DNA from: Fibrobacter sp.
GTDB lineage: Bacteria; Fibrobacterota; Fibrobacteria; Fibrobacterales; Fibrobacteraceae
DNA length: 58,507 nucleotides
NCBI GenBank assembly: GCA_012511955.1
Contig: JAAZFC010000013.1
Span: forward strand, 1-58,507
Reading direction: 5' to 3'
How positions within the stretch are numbered: position 1 is the first letter of the stretch; every line of letters begins with the position of its first letter. The notes beneath the pieces were generated by a model. The model saw only the letters and a program-made list of their open reading frames with translations. It did not search any database and was not told where the DNA came from. Below are positions 1 through 8,301 of the stretch, piece by piece. The position numbers and the translations under genes were made by a program.

Positions 1-89
1 CCAAACATTTTGGGAACGGCCACGGCGGCCAAAATACCGATGATAACAATCACCACCATTAATTCAATTAGTGTAAAACCTTTTTTCAT
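1..89 (-). CDS. Type IV prepilin-like protein, N-terminal part (cut by window edge)
   Basis: Read on the minus strand from an ATG at 89, the first 29 codons give the class III prepilin leader MKKGFTLIELMVV followed by a hydrophobic helix ending near AVAVPKMFG. This is the G|FTLIE prepilin-peptidase site and N-methylated helix of type IVa pilins and type II secretion pseudopilins. A Shine-Dalgarno-like AAGGAGT lies just upstream of the start (about 95-102). The rest of the gene is outside the window, so pilin and pseudopilin cannot be told apart. Confidence 0.85.
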   Translation of the reverse strand, partial: MKKGFTLIELMVVIVIIGILAAVAVPKMF

Positions 90-176
90 AATAAACTCCT
101 TGTATTTAAGTTAAATCCAAAACCATTGGACATTAATTATAATTTACCACAAAAATAAGCCAAAGTCAAGACTTTT

Positions 177-252
177 GTCATAATTGTGTCATAATTTTGT
201 AAAAAAGCCGTCAAATTCACTAGATTTGCTTAATTATGTCATAGTTTTGTAA
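177..252. repeat. Three copies of a GTCATAATT(TTGTAA) motif in a divergent promoter region
   Basis: GTCATAATT occurs at 177-185 and again at 188-196, exactly 11 bases apart. A third copy with one change (GTCATAGTT) is at 238-246. Copies two and three are both followed by TTGTAA. They lie between the minus-strand prepilin gene and the plus-strand gene at 334. Same-face spacing by one helical turn is typical of operator half-sites; no regulator is identified. Confidence 0.45.
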
Positions 253-333
253 CAAAATTTCGGAAATTAGAGAATTTTGTATATCTCTCACAAATTATCT
301 TAATTTTAAGGTAATTAAAACTACGGATAAAGC

Positions 334-1359
334 GTGAAAAAATTCACAATATTTATAATAATTCTGACCATTATCTTAGCTGGGGTATGGGGTCTGTTGC
401 GTTTTCAACCTCAATTTTTGCCCCAAAAGTTTTTAAGTGATGCTCCCACCAGTGTGAAAATCAGCTCTCCCGACGAGGCCGCCGTATTGTATCAAGAGTG
501 GCGCGACTCCATCGATGCCTTAGACGTGCTGATTCGCAATGAAAGTCAAGCTCATCTGATTCAAATTCACAAAGAACAGCAGGCTTATTTATGGAAGAAA
601 ATCCAAGATGCCCGCCAAGTGTTAGCAGAACCCCCGGTTAGCACCGAATATACCCTAAGCGCCCAGGGATTGGCGCAATTGTTGAGTAAAGTGTTGGCTA
701 TTACTGCAGCGATATTAATCTTATTTATCTTTGTTTTATTAGGATTGCTCAAGCGCAAAAAAACCTTGCTTACCCGCCAACTAAACACCATTCAGCAAGA
801 GGATCGCTTTAAGGAGCCCAAAGGTGGTTTTTTAAATGAAGATTGGACTAATCCCGAGTCTTTTGACCCTCAAAGTACTGTGGATTTCAGCCCGCCCCAG
901 GGTTTTAAGCCTAGCAACACCACGGAAATTCGCTCTCCCAATGCTTTAGACGACGACGAGACTTCAAGTTCCACGGATGCATCACCAAAAGTGAAAGTTG
1001 CCCCCCAGGCTACCAAAACTCAGGTGCCCAAAGGCTATTCCCGACCTAGTCCCAACCATATTCGTCCCACCGCCCGGCATAAGGTAACCAAAGCTCTCAA
1101 AGGTTTGGCCGAGGCGCTTTCCACGCTTAAAGAAGAACCTAAAACTAAGGTGCGCAGTCCTAATAGCGATTTTAAAGATCCTAATCCCACCAAATCTGTG
1201 TTGCAACCTAGCCGCTTTGATAAAGAAAAAGAAATCAAAGAAGAAATCATTAAATTGGCTCGCCGAGGTTTTACTTCTTCCGAAATAGCTAGGCGTTTGC
1301 GGATTTCCCAAGATCAGGTGGAAACTATTATTCGCCTCCAAAGGGATGCTGGCCTGTAG
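334..1359 (+). CDS. Membrane protein with C-terminal helix-turn-helix (DUF6115-like)
   Basis: 341 aa, GTG start. A hydrophobic N-terminal segment (residues about 4-22) and a second membrane helix (about 118-139) flank a region of about 95 residues. A long Pro/Ser/Lys-rich, probably disordered stretch (about 150-300) follows. The last 35 residues (KLARRGFTSSEIARRL and onward) form a small helix-turn-helix-like motif resembling the C-terminus of DUF6115 proteins, which often sit in flagellar gene clusters. The next gene, 48 bases downstream, has a FliK-like domain, which fits that association. Function unknown; the HTH may be a protein-contact module rather than DNA-binding. Confidence 0.6.
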   Translation: MKKFTIFIIILTIILAGVWGLLRFQPQFLPQKFLSDAPTSVKISSPDEAAVLYQEWRDSIDALDVLIRNESQAHLIQIHKEQQAYLWKKIQDARQVLAEPPVSTEYTLSAQGLAQLLSKVLAITAAILILFIFVLLGLLKRKKTLLTRQLNTIQQEDRFKEPKGGFLNEDWTNPESFDPQSTVDFSPPQGFKPSNTTEIRSPNALDDDETSSSTDASPKVKVAPQATKTQVPKGYSRPSPNHIRPTARHKVTKALKGLAEALSTLKEEPKTKVRSPNSDFKDPNPTKSVLQPSRFDKEKEIKEEIIKLARRGFTSSEIARRLRISQDQVETIIRLQRDAGL

Positions 1360-1407
1360 TTTTATGCTGGCTGGTAGTTTGATGCCGGCTTGTAGTTTTA
1401 GAAGTTT

Positions 1408-3303
1408 ATGTTTATTTCTGCAAATCACAGTTCTGGGCATGCTTGGGGCTCCCAAGTGGAAAAATTTATAGCTGATTTACAGCTTTCCCAGGGCAAAAGT
1501 GTTAGTTCCTCTGCCACTCCTAGTACCCAAAACATAAATTCCACTTTGCATAACTTTTTAAGCCAACTGGCCCAGGTTTTTCCCCAGTTGCAAAATCTCG
1601 GTTCCCAGGCTGAAGTCCAGCAATTGTGGCAATTTTTACAAAATAATTTCAATGGTAATTTAAGCCAACAGGGGGTGCAACAAAAGTTAGCGGAATTGTT
1701 GATTTTTGCCCAGGAGCATTTAAGCGCGCCTTTGGCTAATAAGCTCGATGCTTTAGTGCAGCAAAGCTTGAATTTACCAGGGGATATCACCTCTTCGCCT
1801 TTGACGGCGGAGCTAAATACCGCCTTGCAAGCTTTGGCCCAAAACGATTTCGCTCAGTTTCAAAAGTTAATGCCCAATTTGTGGAACAATTTACCGGCTA
1901 ATGTGGCCCATGATTTCAATGCGCTGGCTAGTTTATTAGCGCCTTTACAAGAACTACAAGCTTTGGGTTGTCCCCCAGAAATTAAACCCCAAACTGTGCA
2001 AAATTGGTTGCAAAATCTGCAAAGTTTGTTGGCAATTCCCAGCCCTAGTCAGAGTAATATCCCTGCGGGTTTGCAAGAGTTTAGCTTGGTGCATCAGGCT
2101 AATCAAGCGAGTTTTTTGGTCCCCACAGGGCAGTCCGATGTGCAAATTCCTCTGCCGCCCCATTGGCAAAATGCTTTGGCGCATTTAGATTCTAATTCCC
2201 AGCTTTTGGCTTCGGTGTTACACAGGCAAAACGCTGCGCCGGAGTTCATTTTTAATTTACCTGGGCAAATTGCTGCCAATCAAGGTGCTATATCAGGACT
2301 TGTCTCGGGGGGCAATCAAGCTTCGGTTTTTGTGTTGCCTCACTTGGCTTCTCAGTGGATACCCGGGGATGAATTTGCTTTTTGGCAAAAATCTGCGCTG
2401 CCGGTGAGCCCAAATATGGTGGAAGCCGCAAACTTTATACGGGAATTTGGCGATTTACCTGCAAATCCAGCGATTTTACAAGATTTTGCTCAAAGCATAC
2501 ATCAGTTGGAGTTGCTGTTAGAGCCGGGACAAAATTTAAGCGATTCCCAGAAAGAACTGGCCTTGCGTTGGGTGCTCATGAATTCCACTTTAGCTCAATC
2601 TTCTGCCCCCGAAGCTTTGCAGTTATACAATATTTTACAACAATCTCAAAATTTGCCCTTGGGTTTGGAATCTTTTAGCACAGATAATCAAGGGGAAGCG
2701 GCGCTTTTTAAGTTGCTTTCTGCCCCCACCCAAGAAGCTTGGCAACAAGAATTTGCTAAATCTCCCCTGCCGTTAAAAGAATCGCAATTGCTGCAATGGG
2801 TGGAAAATTCTTTGCAATCTGGCGCTACTTTGCCTCAAGATAGAGAAGTTTTGCAAAATTTACAGAAGCAGTTGCAATGGTCCCAGTTCGATTTGTACAG
2901 CCGCCATCCCGATGAGAGAGAAGAGGTGTTTTATATGATGCAGGGGGGCGAATTGCAAAAATATCGCCTGCAAATCAGCCGAGAGGGGGGGGGAAAGCAG
3001 CAAAAGCAGTCCAATTTAGAGCAGATTTCCTTTTATATTGAAACTAGCACAGCTAAGTTAGGAGATGTGAGAGTTAATATCAGTGCCCAAGGCGAAGAAA
3101 TTCATTTGGAATTTCGGGATTCTGTGGGTAGTGCCAGTGCCGCGGTGCAGGCAGAGCGGGAAAGTTTGGCCCAGGAGTTGGGGGAAATTGGTTGGCGCTT
3201 GATAACTTTACAATATCAACTACCTTTTAAAAAAGAAATGTTAAAAAGCGAAGGAAAAACCAAAAATCATATTAAAACTTCATTTTTGGATTTAAAAGCA
3301 TGA
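1408..3303 (+). CDS. FliK-like (flagellar hook-length control, C-terminal domain) protein
   Basis: 631 aa, rich in Gln, Leu, Asn and Ala and without a signal peptide. Most of the length is low-complexity helical sequence. Residues about 545-615 resemble the FliK C-terminal domain (Flg_hook): a strand pattern around LGDVRVNISAQGEEIHLEF, then a helix with SLAQELGEIGWRL. FliK proteins combine a long variable ruler region with this conserved export-switch domain, which fits the layout. No other flagellar gene is in the window, and Fibrobacter is regarded as non-motile, so the role is open. A run of nine G residues at 2985-2993 lies just upstream of the conserved domain. The stop overlaps the truA start. 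Confidence 0.55.
   Translation: MFISANHSSGHAWGSQVEKFIADLQLSQGKSVSSSATPSTQNINSTLHNFLSQLAQVFPQLQNLGSQAEVQQLWQFLQNNFNGNLSQQGVQQKLAELLIFAQEHLSAPLANKLDALVQQSLNLPGDITSSPLTAELNTALQALAQNDFAQFQKLMPNLWNNLPANVAHDFNALASLLAPLQELQALGCPPEIKPQTVQNWLQNLQSLLAIPSPSQSNIPAGLQEFSLVHQANQASFLVPTGQSDVQIPLPPHWQNALAHLDSNSQLLASVLHRQNAAPEFIFNLPGQIAANQGAISGLVSGGNQASVFVLPHLASQWIPGDEFAFWQKSALPVSPNMVEAANFIREFGDLPANPAILQDFAQSIHQLELLLEPGQNLSDSQKELALRWVLMNSTLAQSSAPEALQLYNILQQSQNLPLGLESFSTDNQGEAALFKLLSAPTQEAWQQEFAKSPLPLKESQLLQWVENSLQSGATLPQDREVLQNLQKQLQWSQFDLYSRHPDEREEVFYMMQGGELQKYRLQISREGGGKQQKQSNLEQISFYIETSTAKLGDVRVNISAQGEEIHLEFRDSVGSASAAVQAERESLAQELGEIGWRLITLQYQLPFKKEMLKSEGKTKNHIKTSFLDLKA
2985..2993 (+). repeat. G9 homopolymer inside the FliK-like gene
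   Basis: Nine consecutive G residues encode Gly-Gly-Gly in the context REGGGKQ, at about residue 526 of 631. A slip of one base would shift the frame just before the conserved C-terminal domain. Confidence 0.8.
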
Positions 3304-4061
3304 AGCGTTATTATTTTGAAATTGAATATTTAGGTTCGGGTTTTGCGGGTTGGCAGGTGCAAAAAGACTCCAATTTAGCCACGGTGCAAGGAGAGTTAGA
3401 AAAAGCATTTTCTTTGGTGATGCAAGAACGCATTAAAGTTACCGGGGCGGGGCGTACCGATGCAGGAGTTCATGCTTTAGGGCAGGCGGCCCATTGTGAT
3501 TTACCTGCCAAAGTGGGCGATTTAAAAAAGTTGGAACTTTCCATCAATGCCGTGGCCGACAAAAAGCTTTGCATCCGTAACTTACAAGAAGTGGATGGGG
3601 AATTTCACGCCCGTTACAATGCCAGTTCCCGCTATTACACCTATCGCATTTACTCTGAGCCCACGGCTATTTACAAAGGGTTGGGATGGGAGGCTCGGGG
3701 TTCCTTGGATTTTGCCAAAATGGCCCAAGAGGCGCGGAGTTTTGTGGGAAGCCACGATTTTGAAGATTTTTGCGTACCCCGTAACGATGGTAAATCCACC
3801 AAGGGAACCATTTCGCGTTTTGAGTTAGAATATAGTTCGGAACCGGGTTTGGGGGCGGTTTTTCATATACAGGGTAATAGATTCTTGCACAAACAAATAC
3901 GGGCCATGGTGGGTTTGCTGTACGATGTAGGTCGCAAGCGTTATGGTTCTGGTGCGGTGAACCAGGTGTTCGAAAAGAAGTTTAAAGGTGAACGCACTTG
4001 GGCTCCTCCCCAAGGTTTATGTTTGCAAAAGGTGTATTATCCGCAATTAGAACTAAAATAG
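3300..4061 (+). CDS. truA: tRNA pseudouridine synthase A
   Basis: 253 aa. It converts uridines 38-40 of tRNA anticodon stem-loops to pseudouridine. The catalytic motif GAGRTDAGVHA, with its nucleophilic Asp, lies at about residues 49-59. Other family features are the N-terminal YFEIEYLGSGFAGWQ, the SSRYYTYRI strand and the C-terminal QGNRFLHKQIRAMVG motif. Length is normal. The ATG overlaps the stop of the upstream FliK-like gene (ATGA), so translation is probably coupled. Confidence 0.95.
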   Translation: MKRYYFEIEYLGSGFAGWQVQKDSNLATVQGELEKAFSLVMQERIKVTGAGRTDAGVHALGQAAHCDLPAKVGDLKKLELSINAVADKKLCIRNLQEVDGEFHARYNASSRYYTYRIYSEPTAIYKGLGWEARGSLDFAKMAQEARSFVGSHDFEDFCVPRNDGKSTKGTISRFELEYSSEPGLGAVFHIQGNRFLHKQIRAMVGLLYDVGRKRYGSGAVNQVFEKKFKGERTWAPPQGLCLQKVYYPQLELK

Positions 4062-4119
4062 GCCGAAACTATTGCCAGATTCTAATTATATTTTATAAAA
4101 GCTTTATTTAGAGGATATT

Positions 4120-4434
4120 ATGCGCCAATCAAAATCTAGCGTAGGAAGATTAATTGTCTTTATTATTTTGGGATTAGTTTTAGGTGGAATTTTAGGAGAA
4201 ACTTTTGGGCTAATTTTAGGAAAAGTGGGCGAACTTACCCATGCGGGTTTCGAAAACAACATTCGCTCAGTTTTTGTGGGATGGTTCTTGGATTTAGGCG
4301 TGGCCAACCACAAGCCCATAGTTATAGATTTGTATATGATTAAATTCACCCTGGGTTTAGGCGTGCGCTTTAATGTAGCTAGCATTTTTGGGGTGTTTCT
4401 TTCACTTTATATTATGAAATGGTCTGGTAATTAA
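4120..4434 (+). CDS. Small inner-membrane protein, DUF4321-like
   Basis: 104 aa with a GAGGA site 4-5 bases before the ATG. Two hydrophobic segments (about residues 8-28 and 80-101) flank a short polar loop. The N-terminal helix carries the repeated Gly pattern ILGLVLGGILGE typical of DUF4321 proteins, small uncharacterised membrane proteins found mostly as singletons next to housekeeping genes. Function unknown. Confidence 0.6.
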   Translation: MRQSKSSVGRLIVFIILGLVLGGILGETFGLILGKVGELTHAGFENNIRSVFVGWFLDLGVANHKPIVIDLYMIKFTLGLGVRFNVASIFGVFLSLYIMKWSGN

Positions 4435-4445
4435 GACGAAGGTTA

Positions 4446-5678
4446 GTGTTTAAAATGGCAAACAAAGAAAATATTTTTACTTCCACTTTTGATGACGCTA
4501 AAAATGATGCTTCTGGGGCTTTGCAGGGTTTAGAGGTCGCTTTACAAGATAATATCTGCATGGAACAGACTCGCACCACAGGGGGCTCTAAAATGCTCGC
4601 CGATTTTGTAGCCCCTTATTCGGCTACGGTGGTGGAAAAACTGCAAAATGCCGGGGCTAAGATTATGGGCAAAACGAATTTGCGTGAACTGGGGGTTGGC
4701 ACTGCGGATTCCGCTTTTGGGAATCCTGAAAATCCTAGCAATCCCGAAATGCCCATTTTAGGCGCAGCAGTTGGGGCCGCCGCAGCTTTAAGTTTAAAGC
4801 TGTGCCAAGTTGCAGTGGTCGGAGATACCGCTGGAGATGCTCGTTTAAGTGCCGCCAGTTGCAACTTGGTGGGTTTTAAGCCGAGTTATGGGCGTATTTC
4901 CCGTTGGGGTGTGCTGGCTTACGCCGGGTCCATGGATCAAGTGGCGGTGATGGCGAACTCGGTTAAAACCGCGGCCCAAGTAGCCCAAGCTTTGTCAGGG
5001 ATAGACTCCCGAGATAATACCACTTTAGACGAAGATGTTCCCGCTTATGATTCCCTAATGGGGCAAAGCGTAGAAGATTTTAGCGTGGCCGTGCCTGCAA
5101 ATTACTCAGAAATCGCGCAAAATAGCGATGATTTTGCGAAATTAGTGGTAGAATTGCAAAAATCTGGGGTGAAAATCGTTGAGCTTGAGCTACCTGAATT
5201 GGATTTGATGGAAAACACTTTTAAAGTGATTGCCAGTTGTGAAGCCACTTCGAACTTTTCGCGCTACGATGGTTTGTATTACACGCATAAGTCGGCGGAA
5301 GCCCGCACTTTGGTAGAAAAATATGCGAAATCCCGCAACGAAGGTTTTGGTGAAGAAGTTAAAAAGCAAATTCTGCTAGGAAATTACTACCTCACTGGCA
5401 CGGCTTACCAAGAATTTTACTTGCAAGCACTAAAACAAAGAACGGTGATTGCCCAAGCTTATAATAAAGCATTGGAAAATTGCGATGTGTTGTTATGCCC
5501 CACTTTGGTGGACAAAAATGCTGGCTTAGAGGATTTTGCACTCACGGCAGGGGTGAATTTAGCGGGTTTGGCAGCGCTTAATGTGACCCATCAAGGCTTT
5601 AACTCCCAGATTATAGCTCTCCCTAATGCTGAACCCAAATTGTTTCAATTTGCGGCCTTTATTGAAGGGCTAAGTTAG
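4446..5678 (+). CDS. GatA-like amidase-signature protein lacking all three catalytic residues
   Basis: 410 aa. Strongly similar along its length to the A subunit of Glu-tRNA(Gln)/Asp-tRNA(Asn) amidotransferase: RTTGGSKMLADF, YSATVVEKLQNAGA, KPSYGRISRWGVLAYAGSMDQ and NEGFGEEVKKQILLG all match GatA landmarks. The N-terminus is about 45 residues short. The Lys-cisSer-Ser triad is gone: the Lys of the KDN motif is Gln34 (ALQDNI), the Ser-Ser of GGSSGGS is Ala107-Ala108 (GAAVGAAA) and the nucleophile in DTGGSIRQ is Asp131 (DTAGDARL). It should therefore not hydrolyse amides. It may be a structural partner for another subunit or have a new binding role. Numbering uses the GTG at 4446; the ATG at 4455 is an equally good start. 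Confidence 0.8.
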   Translation: MFKMANKENIFTSTFDDAKNDASGALQGLEVALQDNICMEQTRTTGGSKMLADFVAPYSATVVEKLQNAGAKIMGKTNLRELGVGTADSAFGNPENPSNPEMPILGAAVGAAAALSLKLCQVAVVGDTAGDARLSAASCNLVGFKPSYGRISRWGVLAYAGSMDQVAVMANSVKTAAQVAQALSGIDSRDNTTLDEDVPAYDSLMGQSVEDFSVAVPANYSEIAQNSDDFAKLVVELQKSGVKIVELELPELDLMENTFKVIASCEATSNFSRYDGLYYTHKSAEARTLVEKYAKSRNEGFGEEVKKQILLGNYYLTGTAYQEFYLQALKQRTVIAQAYNKALENCDVLLCPTLVDKNAGLEDFALTAGVNLAGLAALNVTHQGFNSQIIALPNAEPKLFQFAAFIEGLS

Positions 5679-5685
5679 GGCTAAA

Positions 5686-6288
5686 ATGCGGGTCCAGTGG
5701 ATTTTGGCACTGGTAGTTGGCTGCTTGGTGGCTTGCTCTTATCCGGTGCGCACTGGCTACGATCGCAACATTGGCGGTTATTCCCCTCTTTCCACAGAAT
5801 ATTCCCCGCCTAGTGGGGTCAATGATAGTTCTCTTTCCCATAATAAAGATACTACTGCTAAAAAAACTATGCCGAGGGGAAAAAAATCTGCACGAACTGC
5901 AAAATCATCGCAAAATCGCTCTTTAAAGGGTAATGAGTGGGAGCGAGCGGTGCAATCGTGGTTAGGAACGCCGTATTTGTTGGGCGGGCAGACTAAAAAA
6001 GGGGTGGATTGTTCGGGGTTTTGCTTAAATATTATGCAAGAAGTGAAGGGAAAGAGCATTCCGCGCACCACCAAAGCGGCTTGGAAGGCGGGGAAGTCGG
6101 TGAGCAAAAGGAATTTGCAGCCGGGGGATGTGGTTTTTTTTGGAAATATGTGGGGGGTGAATCACAATGGTATTTGGTTGGGGCAGGGTAAGTTTGTCCA
6201 TGCTTCTTCCAGTAGGGGGGTGATTATCACCGAGTTGGAAAAAGATGTTTATTGGCGCAAGCGTTATAAAGGCGCTCGCCGTTATTAA
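5686..6288 (+). CDS. NlpC/P60-family cell-wall hydrolase lipoprotein
   Basis: 200 aa. A lipoprotein signal peptide ends in the lipobox LVAC with Cys17. A disordered Ser/Lys-rich linker (about residues 25-80) follows, then an NlpC/P60 domain (about 85-195). The catalytic Cys is in KGVDCSGFC, and two conserved His are in GVNHNGIWLG and KFVHASS. Such enzymes cleave gamma-D-Glu to diamino-acid peptide bonds in peptidoglycan stems. The lipobox predicts attachment to the outer or inner membrane facing the wall. It starts 7 bases after the GatA-like gene, so co-transcription is likely. Confidence 0.88.
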   Translation: MRVQWILALVVGCLVACSYPVRTGYDRNIGGYSPLSTEYSPPSGVNDSSLSHNKDTTAKKTMPRGKKSARTAKSSQNRSLKGNEWERAVQSWLGTPYLLGGQTKKGVDCSGFCLNIMQEVKGKSIPRTTKAAWKAGKSVSKRNLQPGDVVFFGNMWGVNHNGIWLGQGKFVHASSSRGVIITELEKDVYWRKRYKGARRY

Positions 6289-6295
6289 AAAAAGT

Positions 6296-6301
6296 TAGAT
6301 T
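6296..6301 (+). promoter_or_regulatory. -10-like TAGATT, 6 bases before the pheA ATG
   Basis: TAGATT is followed by TATTTT and then ATG at 6308. No Shine-Dalgarno sequence is present. Transcription from here would start at or next to the start codon. Confidence 0.5.
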
Positions 6302-6307
6302 TATTTT

Positions 6308-7153
6308 ATGAAAATTGCATATCAAGGTCGCCCTGGGGCTTATAGCGAAAACGCTGCTTTACAGATTTTTGGAGAGGACAGCAAAAGTATTGGTTTAGAT
6401 GATTTTACTGCGGTTTATCAGGCAGTAGATAGCGGTGAGGCAGATGCTGGGGTTTTGCCCATCGAAAATTCCACGGCGGGTTCTATTTTAGAGAATTTCG
6501 ATTTATTGTTGCAGTGGGGTTTGCCCATTGTGGCGGAAATTAAGATCCAAGTGGAGCATGTGCTGATGGCTTTGCCCCAAAGTTCTGTGGCCGATTTGGA
6601 GCAGGTGATTTCTCACCCCCAGGCTTTGGCGCAGTGTTCGGATTTTTTCGCGCAAAATCCCCATATTAAGCCCATGGCTTTTTTTGACACCGCTGGCTCC
6701 GCCGAAGAGGTTTTGCAAAGGCAAGATCCGAAATTAGGTGCCATTGCTAGCGTTTTAGCGGCTAAAAGCAACCAGTTGCAGGTTTTGCGTTCCAATTTGG
6801 AGAATCATCCGGGCACAAATTTCACTCGCTTTTTTGCCATTCAAAAAAATGCCGCTGGGGATACCAGCGCCCACAATAAGATTTCCATTGCTTTTGGTGC
6901 TTTAGATAAGCATGGTGCGCTTTACCACGCTTTGGGGTGTTTTGCCCGGCGCCTGGTAAATTTATTGCGCATTGAATCCCGCCCCAAGCCGGGTTCCCCC
7001 TGGGAATATATTTTTTACTTGGATTTAGAGGGTAATTTGGCGCAAAATGCGGTGCAAGCTGCCTTAGAAGAGTTAAAGCAGGAGTCTGCTTTTGTGAAGA
7101 TTTTGGGTTCTTATGTGAACGGGGAGCATCGCCCCATGATTCAGAGAGGTTAG
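6308..7153 (+). CDS. pheA: Prephenate dehydratase with ACT domain
   Basis: 281 aa. It converts prephenate to phenylpyruvate in phenylalanine synthesis. The N-terminal periplasmic-binding-like catalytic domain starts MKIAYQGRPGAYSE and holds GVLPIENSTAGS and the NFTRFF motif (about residues 170-175) with the conserved Thr. The C-terminal ACT domain (about 190-275) carries the phenylalanine-sensing motif ESRP at about 221-224. There is no chorismate mutase domain, so this is the monofunctional type. Feedback inhibition by phenylalanine is expected from the family. Confidence 0.95.
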   Translation: MKIAYQGRPGAYSENAALQIFGEDSKSIGLDDFTAVYQAVDSGEADAGVLPIENSTAGSILENFDLLLQWGLPIVAEIKIQVEHVLMALPQSSVADLEQVISHPQALAQCSDFFAQNPHIKPMAFFDTAGSAEEVLQRQDPKLGAIASVLAAKSNQLQVLRSNLENHPGTNFTRFFAIQKNAAGDTSAHNKISIAFGALDKHGALYHALGCFARRLVNLLRIESRPKPGSPWEYIFYLDLEGNLAQNAVQAALEELKQESAFVKILGSYVNGEHRPMIQRG

Positions 7154-7156
7154 GTT

Positions 7157-7882
7157 ATGAGTTTTAAGAGAGAAGATGGTCGCAGGGCTGATGAAAATCG
7201 TCCCATTAATATTATCACGGATTTTGTTTCTTCGGCGGATGGCTCGGTGCTTATTGAATGCGGACGCACCAGGGTTTTGTGCAATGCTACTTTGTTGCCT
7301 GAAGTGCCAAAATGGTTGCAGGGGCAAGGAAAAGGTTGGGTAACTGCGGAATACAGTTTGCTTCCCCAAAGTACGGATTCTCGGGTGAAAAGAGAGCGTA
7401 AATCGGTGTCGGGACGCACTCAAGAAATTCAGCGCTTAATTGGGCGTTCTTTGCGTGCCGGGGTAAACTTAGAAGTTCTGGGAGAGCGCGCCTTAATTGT
7501 GGATTGCGATGTGATTGAAGCCGATGGTGGCACGCGAACCACGAGTATTGTGGGAGGATTTATAGCTTTGGCTTTAGCTTTGAAGAAGATAAAAGCGGAG
7601 CAAGGGATTGAGGGGCAGATTTTGCAGCACTGGATTTCTGCGGTGTCCGTGGGTTTATTAGATGATACGGTGCTTTTGGATTTGTGCTATGTAGAAGATG
7701 TCAGTGCCGGCGTAGATATGAATATCGTCATGGCCGATGGCAAAGATTTCGTAGAGGTGCAAGGCACGGGGGAGGGCTGCAACTATAGCCGCGATCAGCT
7801 AAATAGACTGCTGGATCTGGGCGAAAAGGGTTGTGGCGACTTTTTGCAACTACAAAAAGATATTGTGGGCGAATTGCCTTGA
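7157..7882 (+). CDS. rph: Ribonuclease PH
   Basis: 241 aa, the normal length. It is a phosphate-dependent 3'-5' exonuclease that trims tRNA 3' ends. Landmarks are the start FKREDGRRADENRP, the CGRTRVLCNAT strand, GWVTAEYSLLP, the RVKRE/SGRTQEIQRLIGRSLRA phosphate-binding region and DCDVIEADGGTRT. An AGAGG site lies 8 bases before the ATG, and the gene begins 3 bases after pheA, so the two are probably co-transcribed. Confidence 0.96.
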   Translation: MSFKREDGRRADENRPINIITDFVSSADGSVLIECGRTRVLCNATLLPEVPKWLQGQGKGWVTAEYSLLPQSTDSRVKRERKSVSGRTQEIQRLIGRSLRAGVNLEVLGERALIVDCDVIEADGGTRTTSIVGGFIALALALKKIKAEQGIEGQILQHWISAVSVGLLDDTVLLDLCYVEDVSAGVDMNIVMADGKDFVEVQGTGEGCNYSRDQLNRLLDLGEKGCGDFLQLQKDIVGELP

Positions 7883-8301
7883 TTTAGGAGATGCGACTTA
7901 CTGTCCCCGAGTGGTTTCGTTAATGTGAAAAATGGTGTTTTTAGCTTTCGGGCTCTTCGCCGACCGGCTTATACAGGTCGGCCAAAATCATCTACGCATA
8001 GCCCGGAGATGTACCGAGATGGACACGGTTGCTTCCGACTTTTCGGGCTGTAGTAAGTTGCAACAATATTTTTAGAAATGAAGTAGTAAGCGATGCTTTC
8101 TGCAAACTAACTACTCTCTTCTATGACCGTAGCAACAAAAGTATAGCGCTTGTGCATCTAAAATCTCTAAGAACACATTTTTCGGTGCGAGCAGGATGCT
8201 AGACGAGGCATGCGAGGGAGAATTCAGGAGTAATGCTGTAGCATTTCGAGTGAATTTGACCCGAAGCATAACAAAGTATAGCGCCTGCGTAGCCCGAAAA
8301 A
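7883..8301. other. Non-coding stretch rich in inverted and direct repeats
   Basis: No convincing ORF in 419 bases. A perfect 7-bp stem, GCCGACC at 7959-7965 with GGTCGGC at 7976-7982, sits inside a longer stem made by TTCGGGCT (7947-7954) and AGCCCGGA (8000-8007). CGGGCT recurs at 8044-8049 and its complement AGCCCG at 8291-8296. The hairpin AATGCT-GT-AGCATT is at about 8232-8245. A 20-base direct repeat (AACAAAAGTATAGCGC at about 8134, AACAAAGTATAGCGC at about 8270) flanks the second half. This could be a structured RNA or a decayed repeat element; no known RNA family is recognised. Confidence 0.5.

Noticed and set aside
982-1455. 157-codon minus-strand ORF inside the first two genes
   Set aside because: It lies antisense to well-supported genes, is low in complexity and has no upstream signals.
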